From NCBI RefSeq assembly GCF_000472925.1, contig NZ_AXAS01000044.1, positions 1-64,000 on the forward strand: a stretch of DNA of 64,000 nt, in the 5' to 3' direction. Under the pieces are notes generated by a model. That model was not told where the DNA came from. It searched no databases and saw only the letters and a program-made list of their open reading frames with translations. Both the position numbers and the translations under genes were made by a program. The stretch is from Bradyrhizobium sp. Ec3.3. GTDB taxonomy: Bacteria > Pseudomonadota > Alphaproteobacteria > Rhizobiales > Xanthobacteraceae. Shown piece by piece: positions 53,489-61,949 of this stretch (position 1 is its first letter; the number at the start of each line of letters is the position of its first letter).

Positions 53489-54766
53489 ATGATGCTCATG
53501 ACCACGCGCTCCGTGACACGGCGAAAGGCCGTCCTCGGCATCGCGGCCGCACCGCTGGCCCTGCCCGCGATCGTGCGCGCGCAAGGCTCAGCCCGCGTCG
53601 TCGTGATCGGCGGCGGCTTTGGCGGGGCGGCCTGCGCCCGCGCGCTGAAACGCAGCGAAGCGAACTTGCAGGTCACGCTGGTCGAGCCGAACAGGACCTT
53701 CACCGCGTGCCCGTTCAGCAACGAGGTGATCGCGGGCCTGCGCGAGATCGAAGCGCAGCAGTTCGGCTATGAGAAGATCGCGTCCGACGGCGTAACCGTC
53801 ATCGCTCAGGCCGCAACCGTGGTGGATCCGCAAGCTCGCCGCGTCACGCTGGCCGACGGCTCATCCCTTCCCTACGACCGTCTCGTGCTCTCGCCCGGCG
53901 TCGATTTCCATTTCGACGGCCTGCCCGGCTATGACGAAGCCGCAAGCCAAAAGATGCCGCATGCCTGGAAGGCCGGCGAGCAAACCATGCTGCTGCGCAG
54001 GCAGTTGGAGGCCATGGAGGATGGCGGCCTCGTCACGATCGCGGTGCCGGCCAACCCCTCGCGCTGCCCGCCGGCGCCTTACGAGCGCGCCAGCCTGATC
54101 GCTCATTATCTCAAGACGAAGAAGCCGCGCTCAAAAGTGCTGATCCTGGACGCCAAGGACAATTTCACGCAACAAAGACTGTTCGAGAAGGCGTGGACGG
54201 AGCTTTACGGCGGCATGATCGAGCGCGTATCGCTGTCGCAGGGCGGCCGCGTCACCTCCGTCGATCCCGCGAGCAACACTGTCATCACCGAGTTCGGCAA
54301 TTACACGGCGCAAGTCGCCAACGTCATTCCGCCGCAACGCGCCGGGCGCATCGCCGCGATTGCCGGGGTGGCGGATACCACCGGCTGGTGCCCGATCGAT
54401 CCCATGACCTTCGAATCCAGGCTCGTGCCCAACATCCACGTCATCGGCGATGCCTGCCTCGGCGGCGGCATTCCGAAATCGGCCTCGGCCGCGAGCGCGC
54501 AAGGACGGGCCTGCGCGGATGCGATCGTCAACCTCGTCGCTGGCCGGACGACGGAAACGCCACGGCTGACCGGCGTCTGCTACAACACGGTCGCCCCCGC
54601 TTACGGCTTTTCGCTCGCCGGCAACTACCAGCCGAAAGGAGACATCTTCGCCGAGGTCGAGGGCGGCACCACCAGTCCGCTCGACGCACCGCCAGAACGA
54701 CGCGCCCGCGAAGCTGCGGAAGCCGAGCGCTGGTTTCAAACCATCACGGCGGCGACCTTTGGCTAG
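53489..54766 (+). CDS. flavocytochrome c/sulfide dehydrogenase-type flavoprotein
   Basis: A 425-residue periplasmic FAD protein of the FccB/SoxF type. A Tat-like signal (TRRKAVLGIAAAPLALPAI) precedes the FAD motif VVVIGGGFGGAACARAL (about 36-53). TACPFSNEVIAG, SRCPPAPYERA and GVCYNT hold cysteines expected for a sulfide-oxidising active site (redox disulfide). FCSD couples sulfide oxidation to a cytochrome c subunit, but no diheme or monoheme FccA is seen here; SoxX follows after four bases and might substitute. Three nearby ATG codons (53489, 53492, 53498) are possible starts. Confidence 0.85.
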   Translation: MMLMTTRSVTRRKAVLGIAAAPLALPAIVRAQGSARVVVIGGGFGGAACARALKRSEANLQVTLVEPNRTFTACPFSNEVIAGLREIEAQQFGYEKIASDGVTVIAQAATVVDPQARRVTLADGSSLPYDRLVLSPGVDFHFDGLPGYDEAASQKMPHAWKAGEQTMLLRRQLEAMEDGGLVTIAVPANPSRCPPAPYERASLIAHYLKTKKPRSKVLILDAKDNFTQQRLFEKAWTELYGGMIERVSLSQGGRVTSVDPASNTVITEFGNYTAQVANVIPPQRAGRIAAIAGVADTTGWCPIDPMTFESRLVPNIHVIGDACLGGGIPKSASAASAQGRACADAIVNLVAGRTTETPRLTGVCYNTVAPAYGFSLAGNYQPKGDIFAEVEGGTTSPLDAPPERRAREAAEAERWFQTITAATFG

Positions 54767-54770
54767 GCCG

Positions 54771-55211
54771 ATGATCCATATCGCCGCACTGATCGCGGCA
54801 AGCCTTGCACTTACCGACGGCACGCGGGCACAGGCGCTGGTGTCCTACAACATTGTCGGCGATGGCATCCCGGAGTCGCTCACCGGCGCGCCCGGCGATG
54901 CGGCGCGCGGGCGCGCGTTGGTGCTCGATCGCAGCACGACCTGCATCCTCTGCCATTCCGGGCCGTTTCCGGAGACGCGGTTCCAGGGCGATCTCGCGCC
55001 GGACCTCACGGGCGCCGGGAACAGGTGGTCGACAAGTCAGTTGCGACTGCGATTGGTGGACGCGTCGCGGTTCAACCGAGAGACCATCATGCCGTCGTAC
55101 TATCGTAACGACGGGCTCGTTCGCGTCGGCCGCAACCTTGCCGGCAAGCCGATCCTGAGCCCGAGCCAGATCGAGGACATCGTGGCCTATCTTGCAACGC
55201 TTCGGGACTAG
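54771..55211 (+). CDS. soxX: SoxX monoheme cytochrome c
   Basis: A 146-residue periplasmic cytochrome with signal peptide (cut near TRAQA, about 22) and one CILCH heme motif. The second half IMPSYYRNDGLVRVGRNLAGKPILSPSQIEDIVAYLATL contains the Met ligand and is typical of SoxX. SoxX forms a complex with SoxA that links thiosulfate to SoxY. I chose the ATG at 54771, four bases after the flavoprotein stop; an in-frame TTG at 54759 is an alternative. soxY follows after eight bases. Confidence 0.9.
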   Translation: MIHIAALIAASLALTDGTRAQALVSYNIVGDGIPESLTGAPGDAARGRALVLDRSTTCILCHSGPFPETRFQGDLAPDLTGAGNRWSTSQLRLRLVDASRFNRETIMPSYYRNDGLVRVGRNLAGKPILSPSQIEDIVAYLATLRD

Positions 55212-55219
55212 GACGGGGA

Positions 55220-55678
55220 ATGCCAAGCACACGTCGACAGTTTTTGCACCTCACGGTCGCCGCCGGGACGATTCCCATCGTCACGATCCGCCCGATCGAG
55301 GCGACACCCGCGATGCTCGGCACGGCGATCCGCAATGTCGTCGGCGAGGCGCAACTACGCACCGGCAAGATCAGGCTCGACATTCCGCCACTGGTCGAGA
55401 ACGGCAACACCGTGCCGATGACAGTCAGCGTCGCGAGCCCGATGACCGCGGCCGACTACGTCAAGAGCATCCACGTCTTCAACGAGAAGAACCCGCAGCC
55501 GAATATCGGCAATTTCCATCTCGGCCCCTGGGCCGGGCGCGCGCAGGTCTCGACCCGCATCCGCCTCGCGGACAGCCAGAAGGTTGTCGCGATCGCGCGC
55601 CTGTCCGACGATTCCTTCTGGCAGGTCGCGGCCGACGTCGTCGTGACACTTGCCGCCTGCACCGAAGAGGTGAACTGA
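55220..55678 (+). CDS. soxY: SoxY carrier protein with unusual C-terminus
   Basis: A 152-residue protein. A Tat signal (STRRQFLHLTVAAGTIPIV) precedes the SoxY Ig-like fold with VTVSVASPMTAADYVKSIHVFNEKNPQP and FHLGPWAGRAQVSTRIRLADSQKVVAIARLSDDSFW. In classic SoxY the carrier cysteine lies in a C-terminal GGCGG arm. Here the end reads LAACTEEVN: the cysteine is kept but all flanking glycines are replaced and four residues follow. This may change which substrate the arm can reach. The stop overlaps the soxZ start (TGATG), so translation is coupled. Confidence 0.85.
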   Translation: MPSTRRQFLHLTVAAGTIPIVTIRPIEATPAMLGTAIRNVVGEAQLRTGKIRLDIPPLVENGNTVPMTVSVASPMTAADYVKSIHVFNEKNPQPNIGNFHLGPWAGRAQVSTRIRLADSQKVVAIARLSDDSFWQVAADVVVTLAACTEEVN

Positions 55679-55998
55679 TGGCCTCCGCTCTCATCAACGT
55701 TCCGCCGAAAGCCAAGCGCGGCGATGTCATCGAGATCCGGACGCTGACCTCGCATATCATGGAAACCGGATTTCGCCGCACGGCGGCCGGCGAGCTCGTG
55801 CCGCGCGACATCATCACCAGCTTTACCTGCCGCTACAACGGCACCGAGATCTTTCGCGCCGACCTCTTTCCCGCAATCGCCGCGAACCCGTATCTGTCGT
55901 TCTTTACGGTCGCAAAAGATAGCGGCAAGCTCGAGTTCGAATGGATCGGCGACAACGGCTTTGTCTCGACCGCGTCGGCATCGATCACGGTAGAATGA
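55678..55998 (+). CDS. soxZ: SoxZ carrier partner
   Basis: A 106-residue protein matching SoxZ in size and motifs (PPKAKRGDVIEIRTLTSHIMETGFR near the start, FTCRYNGTEIFRADLFPAIAANPYLSFFTVAKDSGKLEFEWIGDNG). It has no signal peptide and is exported with SoxY as a heterodimer. It overlaps soxY by one base and soxA by four (ATGA), so these three genes are translationally coupled. Confidence 0.93.
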   Translation: MASALINVPPKAKRGDVIEIRTLTSHIMETGFRRTAAGELVPRDIITSFTCRYNGTEIFRADLFPAIAANPYLSFFTVAKDSGKLEFEWIGDNGFVSTASASITVE

Positions 55999-56774
55999 GC
56001 GTTGCACGCACGATCATCGCGGCGATGCTGCTCGTCGCCGCACCTGCCCTGCTCGCCGGCGAAATCCCACAGGACGCGCGCCACTCGGGCTATTCCTTCA
56101 TGGGACCGGACACGCGCGCGATGCAGGACGACGATACGTCCAATCCGGGTATGCTGTTCGTGCTGGACGGCGAAGCACTGTGGAAGACAAGAAGCGGCAG
56201 CGCCGGCAGGGCGTGCGCCGATTGCCATGGCGATGCGCGCGAGAGCATGAAGGGCGTCGCGGCGCGCTATCCCGCCTTCGACAAGGCGCTGGGCCGCCCG
56301 GTCACGCTCGACCAGCGCATCAATCTTTGCCGCGCCAACCATCAGCAGGCAACGCCCCTGTCTCACGAAAGTCGCGACCTACTCGCGCTCTCGGCATTCG
56401 TCGCCCACCAGTCGCGAGGGGTGGCGATCACGGCCGGCGATGATCCACAGCTCAAACCGTTCGTCGAACAAGGCCGTGCGCTGTTCGTGCAGCGGCAGGG
56501 CCAGCTCAACCTCGCCTGCACCAATTGCCACGACGACAACTACGACAAGCATCTGGCGGGCGCGCCGGTCACGCAGGGGCAGCCGACCGGTTATCCGCTC
56601 TATCGGCTGGAATGGCAGACGCTGGGATCTCTGGAGCGCCGGTTGCGCAGCTGCATGAGCGGGGTGCGCGCCCAGGCTTTTGACTACGGCGCGCCCGAAC
56701 TGGTCGCGCTCGAGCTCTATCTGATGGCACGGGCGCGCGGCATGCCCATGGAGAGCCCGGCCGTGCGGCCTTAA
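55995..56774 (+). CDS. soxA: SoxA cytochrome c, diheme type
   Basis: A 259-residue periplasmic protein with signal peptide (about 1-22) and two CxxCH motifs: CADCH (about 70) and CTNCH (about 180). The active-site cysteine that becomes a persulfide ligand is in RRLRSCMSGVR. SoxAX joins a sulfur substrate to SoxY. Having both heme motifs marks the diheme type. It is the last gene of the operon; soxB, soxC and soxD are absent downstream, where a sugar ABC operon begins. Confidence 0.92.
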   Translation: MSVARTIIAAMLLVAAPALLAGEIPQDARHSGYSFMGPDTRAMQDDDTSNPGMLFVLDGEALWKTRSGSAGRACADCHGDARESMKGVAARYPAFDKALGRPVTLDQRINLCRANHQQATPLSHESRDLLALSAFVAHQSRGVAITAGDDPQLKPFVEQGRALFVQRQGQLNLACTNCHDDNYDKHLAGAPVTQGQPTGYPLYRLEWQTLGSLERRLRSCMSGVRAQAFDYGAPELVALELYLMARARGMPMESPAVRP

Positions 56775-56866
56775 TCCCCTTAACCCGCAGAGAAATATTA
56801 GGACTAGGCAGACGCGGCGCGGACGCTAGTATCCCTCCCAAGAAACGAGTCACAGGGAGGACAAAC

Positions 56867-58192
56867 GTGGCTGACCATCGTATTTCGCGCCGCACGCTTT
56901 TGAAGGGGACCGCCGCGGCTGGCGCGCTCAGCCTGACCGGATTCCCGGCGCATGCCGAGGTCAATTGGAAGAAATATGCCGGGACCAAGCTGGAGGTGAT
57001 CCTCGCCAAGGGTCCGCGCGGCGACAACCTGCAAAAGAACATCAAGGAGTTCACCGACCTGACCGGCATCCAGGTGGAATCGGAGCAGATCCCCGAGCAG
57101 CAGCAGCGCCAGAAATGCGTCATCGAGCTCACCTCGGGCCGGCCGAGCTTCGATGTCGTCCATCTCAGCTATCACGTGCAGAAGCGGCAGTTCGAGAAAG
57201 CCGGCTGGCTCACCGACATCACGCCCTTCATGAAGGATCCGACGCTGACCGCGCCCGATCTCGTCGAGAGCGATTTTTCGGCCGCCGGCCTGCAATACGC
57301 CAAGAACGACAAGGGCCAGATGCTGTCGCTGCCCTGGTCGGTCGACTATTTCATCCTCTACTACAACAAGGAGCTGTTCCAGAAAAAGGGCGTTGCGGTG
57401 CCCAAGACGCTGGACGAGATGGTCGCGGCCGCAGAAAAGCTCACCGATGCCAAGGAAGGCACCTACGGCTTCGTCGGGCGCGGCCTGCGCAACGCCAACA
57501 TGACGTTGTGGACCAACTTCTTCCTCGACTATGGCGGTGAATTCCTCGATGCCAAGGGCAACATCCTGACTGACGGCCCCGAAGCCGTCGCGGCGACGAA
57601 GCTCTACCAGACGCTGCTGACGAAGGTCGCTCCGCCCGGCGTCGCCGGCTTCAACTGGATGGAGTCGATGGCCTCGTTCTCGCAAGGCCGTTCGGCGATG
57701 TGGATCGACGGCGTCGGCTGGGCGCCACCGCTGGAGGATCCGGCGGCCTCGCGCGTCGTCGGCAAGGTCGGATACACCGTCGTGCCTGCCGGGCCGAAGG
57801 GCCAATATTCGGCCACTTACGGCGACGGCCTCGGCATTGCCGCCGCGAGCAAGAACAAGGAAGCGGCCTATCTGCTCTGCCAGTGGGCGGTCTCGAAGAC
57901 GCAAGGCGCGCGGCTTTTGCAGGCCGGCGGCGGCGTGCCGTTCCGCAACTCGATCCTGAATGACCCCGAGGTCCAGAAGGGCGTGAAGATGCCGGCCGAG
58001 TGGCTGCAATCGGTGATCGATTCCGCCAAGATCAGCAAGCTCGGCCTGCCCGTCGTGATCCCAGTCGCCGAATTCCGCGATCTCGTCGGCGCCGCGATCA
58101 CCGCAACCCTGGCCGGCGCCGATCCCGCGACCGAGTTGAAGAAGGCCCACGAGCAATACCGACCGATCCTGGAGCGTAGCGAAAAGGCGTGA
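56867..58192 (+). CDS. sugar-type ABC substrate-binding protein
   Basis: A 441-residue periplasmic binding protein of the family 1 (MalE/UgpB-like) group. A Tat signal (SRRTLLKGTAAAGALSLTG) precedes the mature protein. The sequence LPWSVDYFILYYNKELFQKKGVAVPKTLDEMVAAAEKLTDA and the FSQGRSAMWIDG region are typical. The start is a GTG at 56867 with GGGAGG upstream. The stop overlaps the start of the first permease (GTGA). It would deliver a sugar, sugar acid or polyol. Confidence 0.92.
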   Translation: MADHRISRRTLLKGTAAAGALSLTGFPAHAEVNWKKYAGTKLEVILAKGPRGDNLQKNIKEFTDLTGIQVESEQIPEQQQRQKCVIELTSGRPSFDVVHLSYHVQKRQFEKAGWLTDITPFMKDPTLTAPDLVESDFSAAGLQYAKNDKGQMLSLPWSVDYFILYYNKELFQKKGVAVPKTLDEMVAAAEKLTDAKEGTYGFVGRGLRNANMTLWTNFFLDYGGEFLDAKGNILTDGPEAVAATKLYQTLLTKVAPPGVAGFNWMESMASFSQGRSAMWIDGVGWAPPLEDPAASRVVGKVGYTVVPAGPKGQYSATYGDGLGIAAASKNKEAAYLLCQWAVSKTQGARLLQAGGGVPFRNSILNDPEVQKGVKMPAEWLQSVIDSAKISKLGLPVVIPVAEFRDLVGAAITATLAGADPATELKKAHEQYRPILERSEKA

Positions 58193-59127
58193 GTGCGTTG
58201 ACACAAGCAACTCCGGCCGCGGCAAAATCCGATGCCGCGCCGGAGAAGGAGTTGCGGCCACCGTCCTACTGGCCGTTCGTGGTGCCGGCGCTGGTCGTCG
58301 TGCTCGCGATCATCATCTTTCCTTGGCTATTCACGATCTGGATGAGCCTGAACGAATGGAAGGTCGGCTCGCCGACCACGTTCGTCGGGCCTTCCAATTA
58401 TCTGCGGCTGACGAGCGATCCGCGCTTCCTCGAATCGGTGGGCCACACCATGGTCTACACCGTACTGTCGGTGGTGCTGCCGCTGGTCTTCGGCACGCTC
58501 GCAGCCGTGGTGTTTCACCAGAAATTCCCCGGCCGCGGCTTCCTGCGCGGCATCTTCATCATGCCGATGATGGCAACGCCGGTGGCGATCGCGCTGGTCT
58601 GGACCATGATGTTCCATCCGCAGCTCGGCGTGCTGAATTACCTGTTGTCGCTGGTCGGCCTGCCACCGCAGCTCTGGGTGTTTCATCCCGCAACCGTCAT
58701 TCCCTCGCTGGTGCTGGTCGAGACCTGGCAGTGGACGCCGCTGGTCATGCTAATCGTGCTCGGCGGCCTCGCCGCGATCCCGACCGAGCCTTACGAAAGC
58801 GCGCAGATCGACGGCGCCAATCTCTGGCAGGTGTTCCGCTTCATCACGCTGCCGCTGATCATGCCGTTCCTGTTCATCGCCGGCATGATCCGGATGATCG
58901 ACGCGGTGAAAAGCTTCGACATCATCTTCGCGATCACGCAAGGAGGACCGGGCTCGGCGTCGGAGACGATCAACATCTATCTCTACAGCGTCGCCTTCAC
59001 CTATTACGACCTCGGCTACGGTTCGGCGATCGCCGTGGTGTTCTTCCTCCTCATCGTCGCACTCGCTGCCCTGATGCTTTACATGCGCCAGCGCATGCTG
59101 TGGACCGAAATCGCGAGGGGCGCATGA
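58189..59127 (+). CDS. sugar ABC permease 1 (MalF-like)
   Basis: A 312-residue inner-membrane permease with six helices and a signature EAA loop YESAQIDGANLWQVFRFITLPLIMPFL. The N-terminal tail is hydrophilic up to residue 24. It begins with a GTG that overlaps the stop of the binding-protein gene and ends overlapping the next permease (ATGA). It pairs with the second permease. Confidence 0.92.
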   Translation: MSALTQATPAAAKSDAAPEKELRPPSYWPFVVPALVVVLAIIIFPWLFTIWMSLNEWKVGSPTTFVGPSNYLRLTSDPRFLESVGHTMVYTVLSVVLPLVFGTLAAVVFHQKFPGRGFLRGIFIMPMMATPVAIALVWTMMFHPQLGVLNYLLSLVGLPPQLWVFHPATVIPSLVLVETWQWTPLVMLIVLGGLAAIPTEPYESAQIDGANLWQVFRFITLPLIMPFLFIAGMIRMIDAVKSFDIIFAITQGGPGSASETINIYLYSVAFTYYDLGYGSAIAVVFFLLIVALAALMLYMRQRMLWTEIARGA

Positions 59128-59948
59128 CTCCACGTCAGATCCTGGGTCAAATCGGCCTCTGGTTTTCGGTGCTCGTCATCGTGTCGCCGGCAATCCTGTT
59201 CTTCCTCTGGATGGCCTCGCTATCGCTCAAGTTCGAGGTCGACAACGCCGCCTACCCGCCGGTGTTCATCCCCGAGCATATCGCCTGGAAGAACTACACC
59301 GACGTGCTCGCCTCCAACCGCTTCCTGACCTATTTCTTCAACAGCCTGATCGTGACCGGCAGCGCGACCGCGCTGGCGCTGATTGTGGGCGTTCCCGCCG
59401 GCTACGGGATCGCGCGGATGGCCGCGCACAAATCCGCGATCGTGATCCTGATCGCCCGCATCACGCCCGGCCTGTCCTACCTGATCCCGCTGTTTATCCT
59501 GTTCCAGTGGCTCGGACTGCTCGGCACGCTGGTGCCGCAGGTCATCATCCATCTCGTGGTGACGGTGCCCATCGTGATCTGGATCATGATCGGCTATTTC
59601 GAGACCACACCGATGGAATTGGAAGAGGCAGCGCTGATCGACGGCGCGACGCGCTGGCAGGTCTTCAGCCACGTCGCTCTTCCGATCGCGAAACCCGGCA
59701 TCGCGGTCGCCTTCATCCTGGCCGTAATCTTCTCCTGGAATAATTTCGTCTTCGGCATCGTGCTGGCCGGACGCGAGACGCGCACCCTGCCGGTCGCCGT
59801 CTACAACATGATCTCGTTCGATCAGTTGAGCTGGGGACCGCTCGCTGCCGCCGCGCTGATCGTCACCTTCCCGGTACTGCTGCTGACGGTGGTTGCCCAG
59901 CGGCAGATCGTCGCCGGCCTGACGGCTGGAGCTGTGAAGGGCGGATAA
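59124..59948 (+). CDS. sugar ABC permease 2 (MalG-like)
   Basis: A 274-residue six-helix permease. The EAA loop reads MELEEAALIDGATRWQVFSHVALPIAKPGIAV. It overlaps the first permease by four bases. No MalK-type ATPase gene follows: the next gene is a secreted esterase after 93 bp. The importer must use an ATPase encoded elsewhere, which is common for this family, where a shared ATPase can serve several systems. Confidence 0.92.
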   Translation: MTPRQILGQIGLWFSVLVIVSPAILFFLWMASLSLKFEVDNAAYPPVFIPEHIAWKNYTDVLASNRFLTYFFNSLIVTGSATALALIVGVPAGYGIARMAAHKSAIVILIARITPGLSYLIPLFILFQWLGLLGTLVPQVIIHLVVTVPIVIWIMIGYFETTPMELEEAALIDGATRWQVFSHVALPIAKPGIAVAFILAVIFSWNNFVFGIVLAGRETRTLPVAVYNMISFDQLSWGPLAAAALIVTFPVLLLTVVAQRQIVAGLTAGAVKGG

Positions 59949-60041
59949 GCACGCCTCGTCGTCACCCGGCCAAGCCGAACGAGCGATGAGACGATCCGCT
60001 GCGCATGCAGCGATCATCCTGAAGAAGAAAAGATTGGGACC

Positions 60042-61787
60042 ATGGGACCAAACACGGGCGACGCCGACCATACCAAGCGAAGCCGCACGATGCGCCGCGT
60101 GTCGAAAGCCGCAGCCAGCCTGGCCGTCTGCGCGATCGTGTTGTCCGCCAGCGGCCGATCATCGGCGGCGGATGAGGCCTTTCAAGGCGCCTGTGCGAGT
60201 CTCGCTGGACGAACGATCCCGGCTCGCCTGGTCGGCCTGCCCAGCGGGGATGCCACCGTCACGTCGGCAGGCTTCACGCCGGCAGCACCGGCCAAGGCGG
60301 CGGCCCCCGCGACGCCGGACTTCTGCAAGGTGACGGGCACCATCGCGCCGGTCGACCCGGCTGCGCAACTGATCAACTTTCAGTTCAACCTGCCGGCCGC
60401 GTGGAACGGCAAGCTCCTGCAATATGGCGGCGGTGGTTATAACGGCACGCTGGTGAGCGGCCTTGCGCCGCTGCGCGATGCGGCGCCCGACGATGCGCTG
60501 CCGCTGACCCGCGGTTATGCCACGCTCGGCACGGATTCCGGGCATCAAGCCGCGAGCTTTGCGCCCGATCGCATCGGCCAGTTCGGCCTCAACGACGAAA
60601 TGCTGACCAATTACGGCTATGCCTCCTACAAGAAGGTGCGCGATGTCGCCGTCGCGCTGATCGGTACGCTCTATTCGAGACGGCCGGCCAAAATCTATTA
60701 TTTCGGCGGCTCGGAGGGCGGCCGCGAGGGTCTTACGATGGCCCAGCGCTTCCCTGCCGACTATGACGGGATCGTCAGCGTGGTACCGGTGGTGCAGCTC
60801 TCCATGTTGTTCCAGTCCTTCATCTTGAATGGCCTGCCGCAATTCAAGGGCGGCTGGCTCAACCCGGCCAAGAGCGAGACGCTTGCGAAATTCGTCGCCA
60901 ATGCCTGTGACGACCTCGACGGCTTGCGTGACGGCATCGTCAGCAACTATCTCGCCTGCCAGTCGAAGGTGAACGTGCAGGCGCTGCGTTGCCCGGAAGG
61001 CGCGGACACAGGCGATGGTTGCCTGTCGGACGCGCAGATAACAGAGGTTCAGACCGTGCACGCACCACATCCATTCCCGCTTGCGATGGCGAACGGCATC
61101 ACGACCTATCCGCAATGGCTTTACGGCAACGAGACCACACCGGACCCGCAGCGGATGACCATGACGCGCTGGGTGATGGGCACGGCAGCGCCGACGGAGC
61201 AACTTGATGTCGCCACGGTGTCGCAGCAATGGCTCTATGGCAGCAATGCCGTACGTTTCCTCCTGACGCGCGACGAGAAATTTGACCCGCGCACCTATCG
61301 TCCCGAAGACTTTCGGGCCCGCGTCGAGGAGGTGTCGAAGATCCTCGACTCGACCGATCCCGACCTGTCGGCTTTCTTCGCACATGGCGGCAAGCTGATC
61401 CTGCGCGAGAACATGGCAGACCTCGCGCAAAGCCCGCTCGCCGGAATCAACTATTTCCAGTCCGTCGTGGCGCGGCTCGGTCAGGCGACGGTCGAGGCTT
61501 CAGCACGGCTCTACGTCTCGCCCGGCTCGACGCATACCGGACACGGCACGAGCGTGCTCGACGGTTCCGCGATCCCGACCATGGTCGATCTGCTCGAACC
61601 GCTCGACCGCTGGGCGAGCGACGGCGTCGCGCCGGCCGACGCACTGGTCCAGACGTCAAAGGACCCCGCGCCGCCGTTCGCGCTGAAAGCAGCCCGGCCG
61701 ATGTGCCGTTATCCGAACTACCCGCGCTATGTCGGCGGCGACAAGGCGGCGGCCGAAAGCTACGTTTGCAAGGTCTCGACGCCGTGA
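60042..61787 (+). CDS. tannase/feruloyl-esterase family protein
   Basis: A 581-residue secreted alpha/beta hydrolase with a signal peptide (hydrophobic core about 24-38, cut near SSA-ADE). The catalytic serine is in YFGGSEGGREGL (GGSEGG), the acid lies in the C-terminal half and the histidine in STHTGHG. Paired cysteines at the C-terminus (MCRYPNYPRY, YVCKV) also fit tannase, which carries a disulfide next to the triad. It would cleave an ester such as a gallate or ferulate. I used the ATG at 60042; ATG 60090 would leave a shorter signal-peptide leader. Confidence 0.85.
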   Translation: MGPNTGDADHTKRSRTMRRVSKAAASLAVCAIVLSASGRSSAADEAFQGACASLAGRTIPARLVGLPSGDATVTSAGFTPAAPAKAAAPATPDFCKVTGTIAPVDPAAQLINFQFNLPAAWNGKLLQYGGGGYNGTLVSGLAPLRDAAPDDALPLTRGYATLGTDSGHQAASFAPDRIGQFGLNDEMLTNYGYASYKKVRDVAVALIGTLYSRRPAKIYYFGGSEGGREGLTMAQRFPADYDGIVSVVPVVQLSMLFQSFILNGLPQFKGGWLNPAKSETLAKFVANACDDLDGLRDGIVSNYLACQSKVNVQALRCPEGADTGDGCLSDAQITEVQTVHAPHPFPLAMANGITTYPQWLYGNETTPDPQRMTMTRWVMGTAAPTEQLDVATVSQQWLYGSNAVRFLLTRDEKFDPRTYRPEDFRARVEEVSKILDSTDPDLSAFFAHGGKLILRENMADLAQSPLAGINYFQSVVARLGQATVEASARLYVSPGSTHTGHGTSVLDGSAIPTMVDLLEPLDRWASDGVAPADALVQTSKDPAPPFALKAARPMCRYPNYPRYVGGDKAAAESYVCKVSTP

Positions 61788-61949
61788 CAATCGGCGGGCG
61801 GCGATCGACCGCCCGCGCCTTCTCAAGCCGAGGCTCGTAACACCGCTGCCGGCGCTCTACCTGACGTTGACGCAAAGTTCGCGCGCGCGTATGCTACGTC
61901 ATGTAGCGCTACTTAATGTGACGCGCGCCCGAGCTACAAGAGACGCCAG

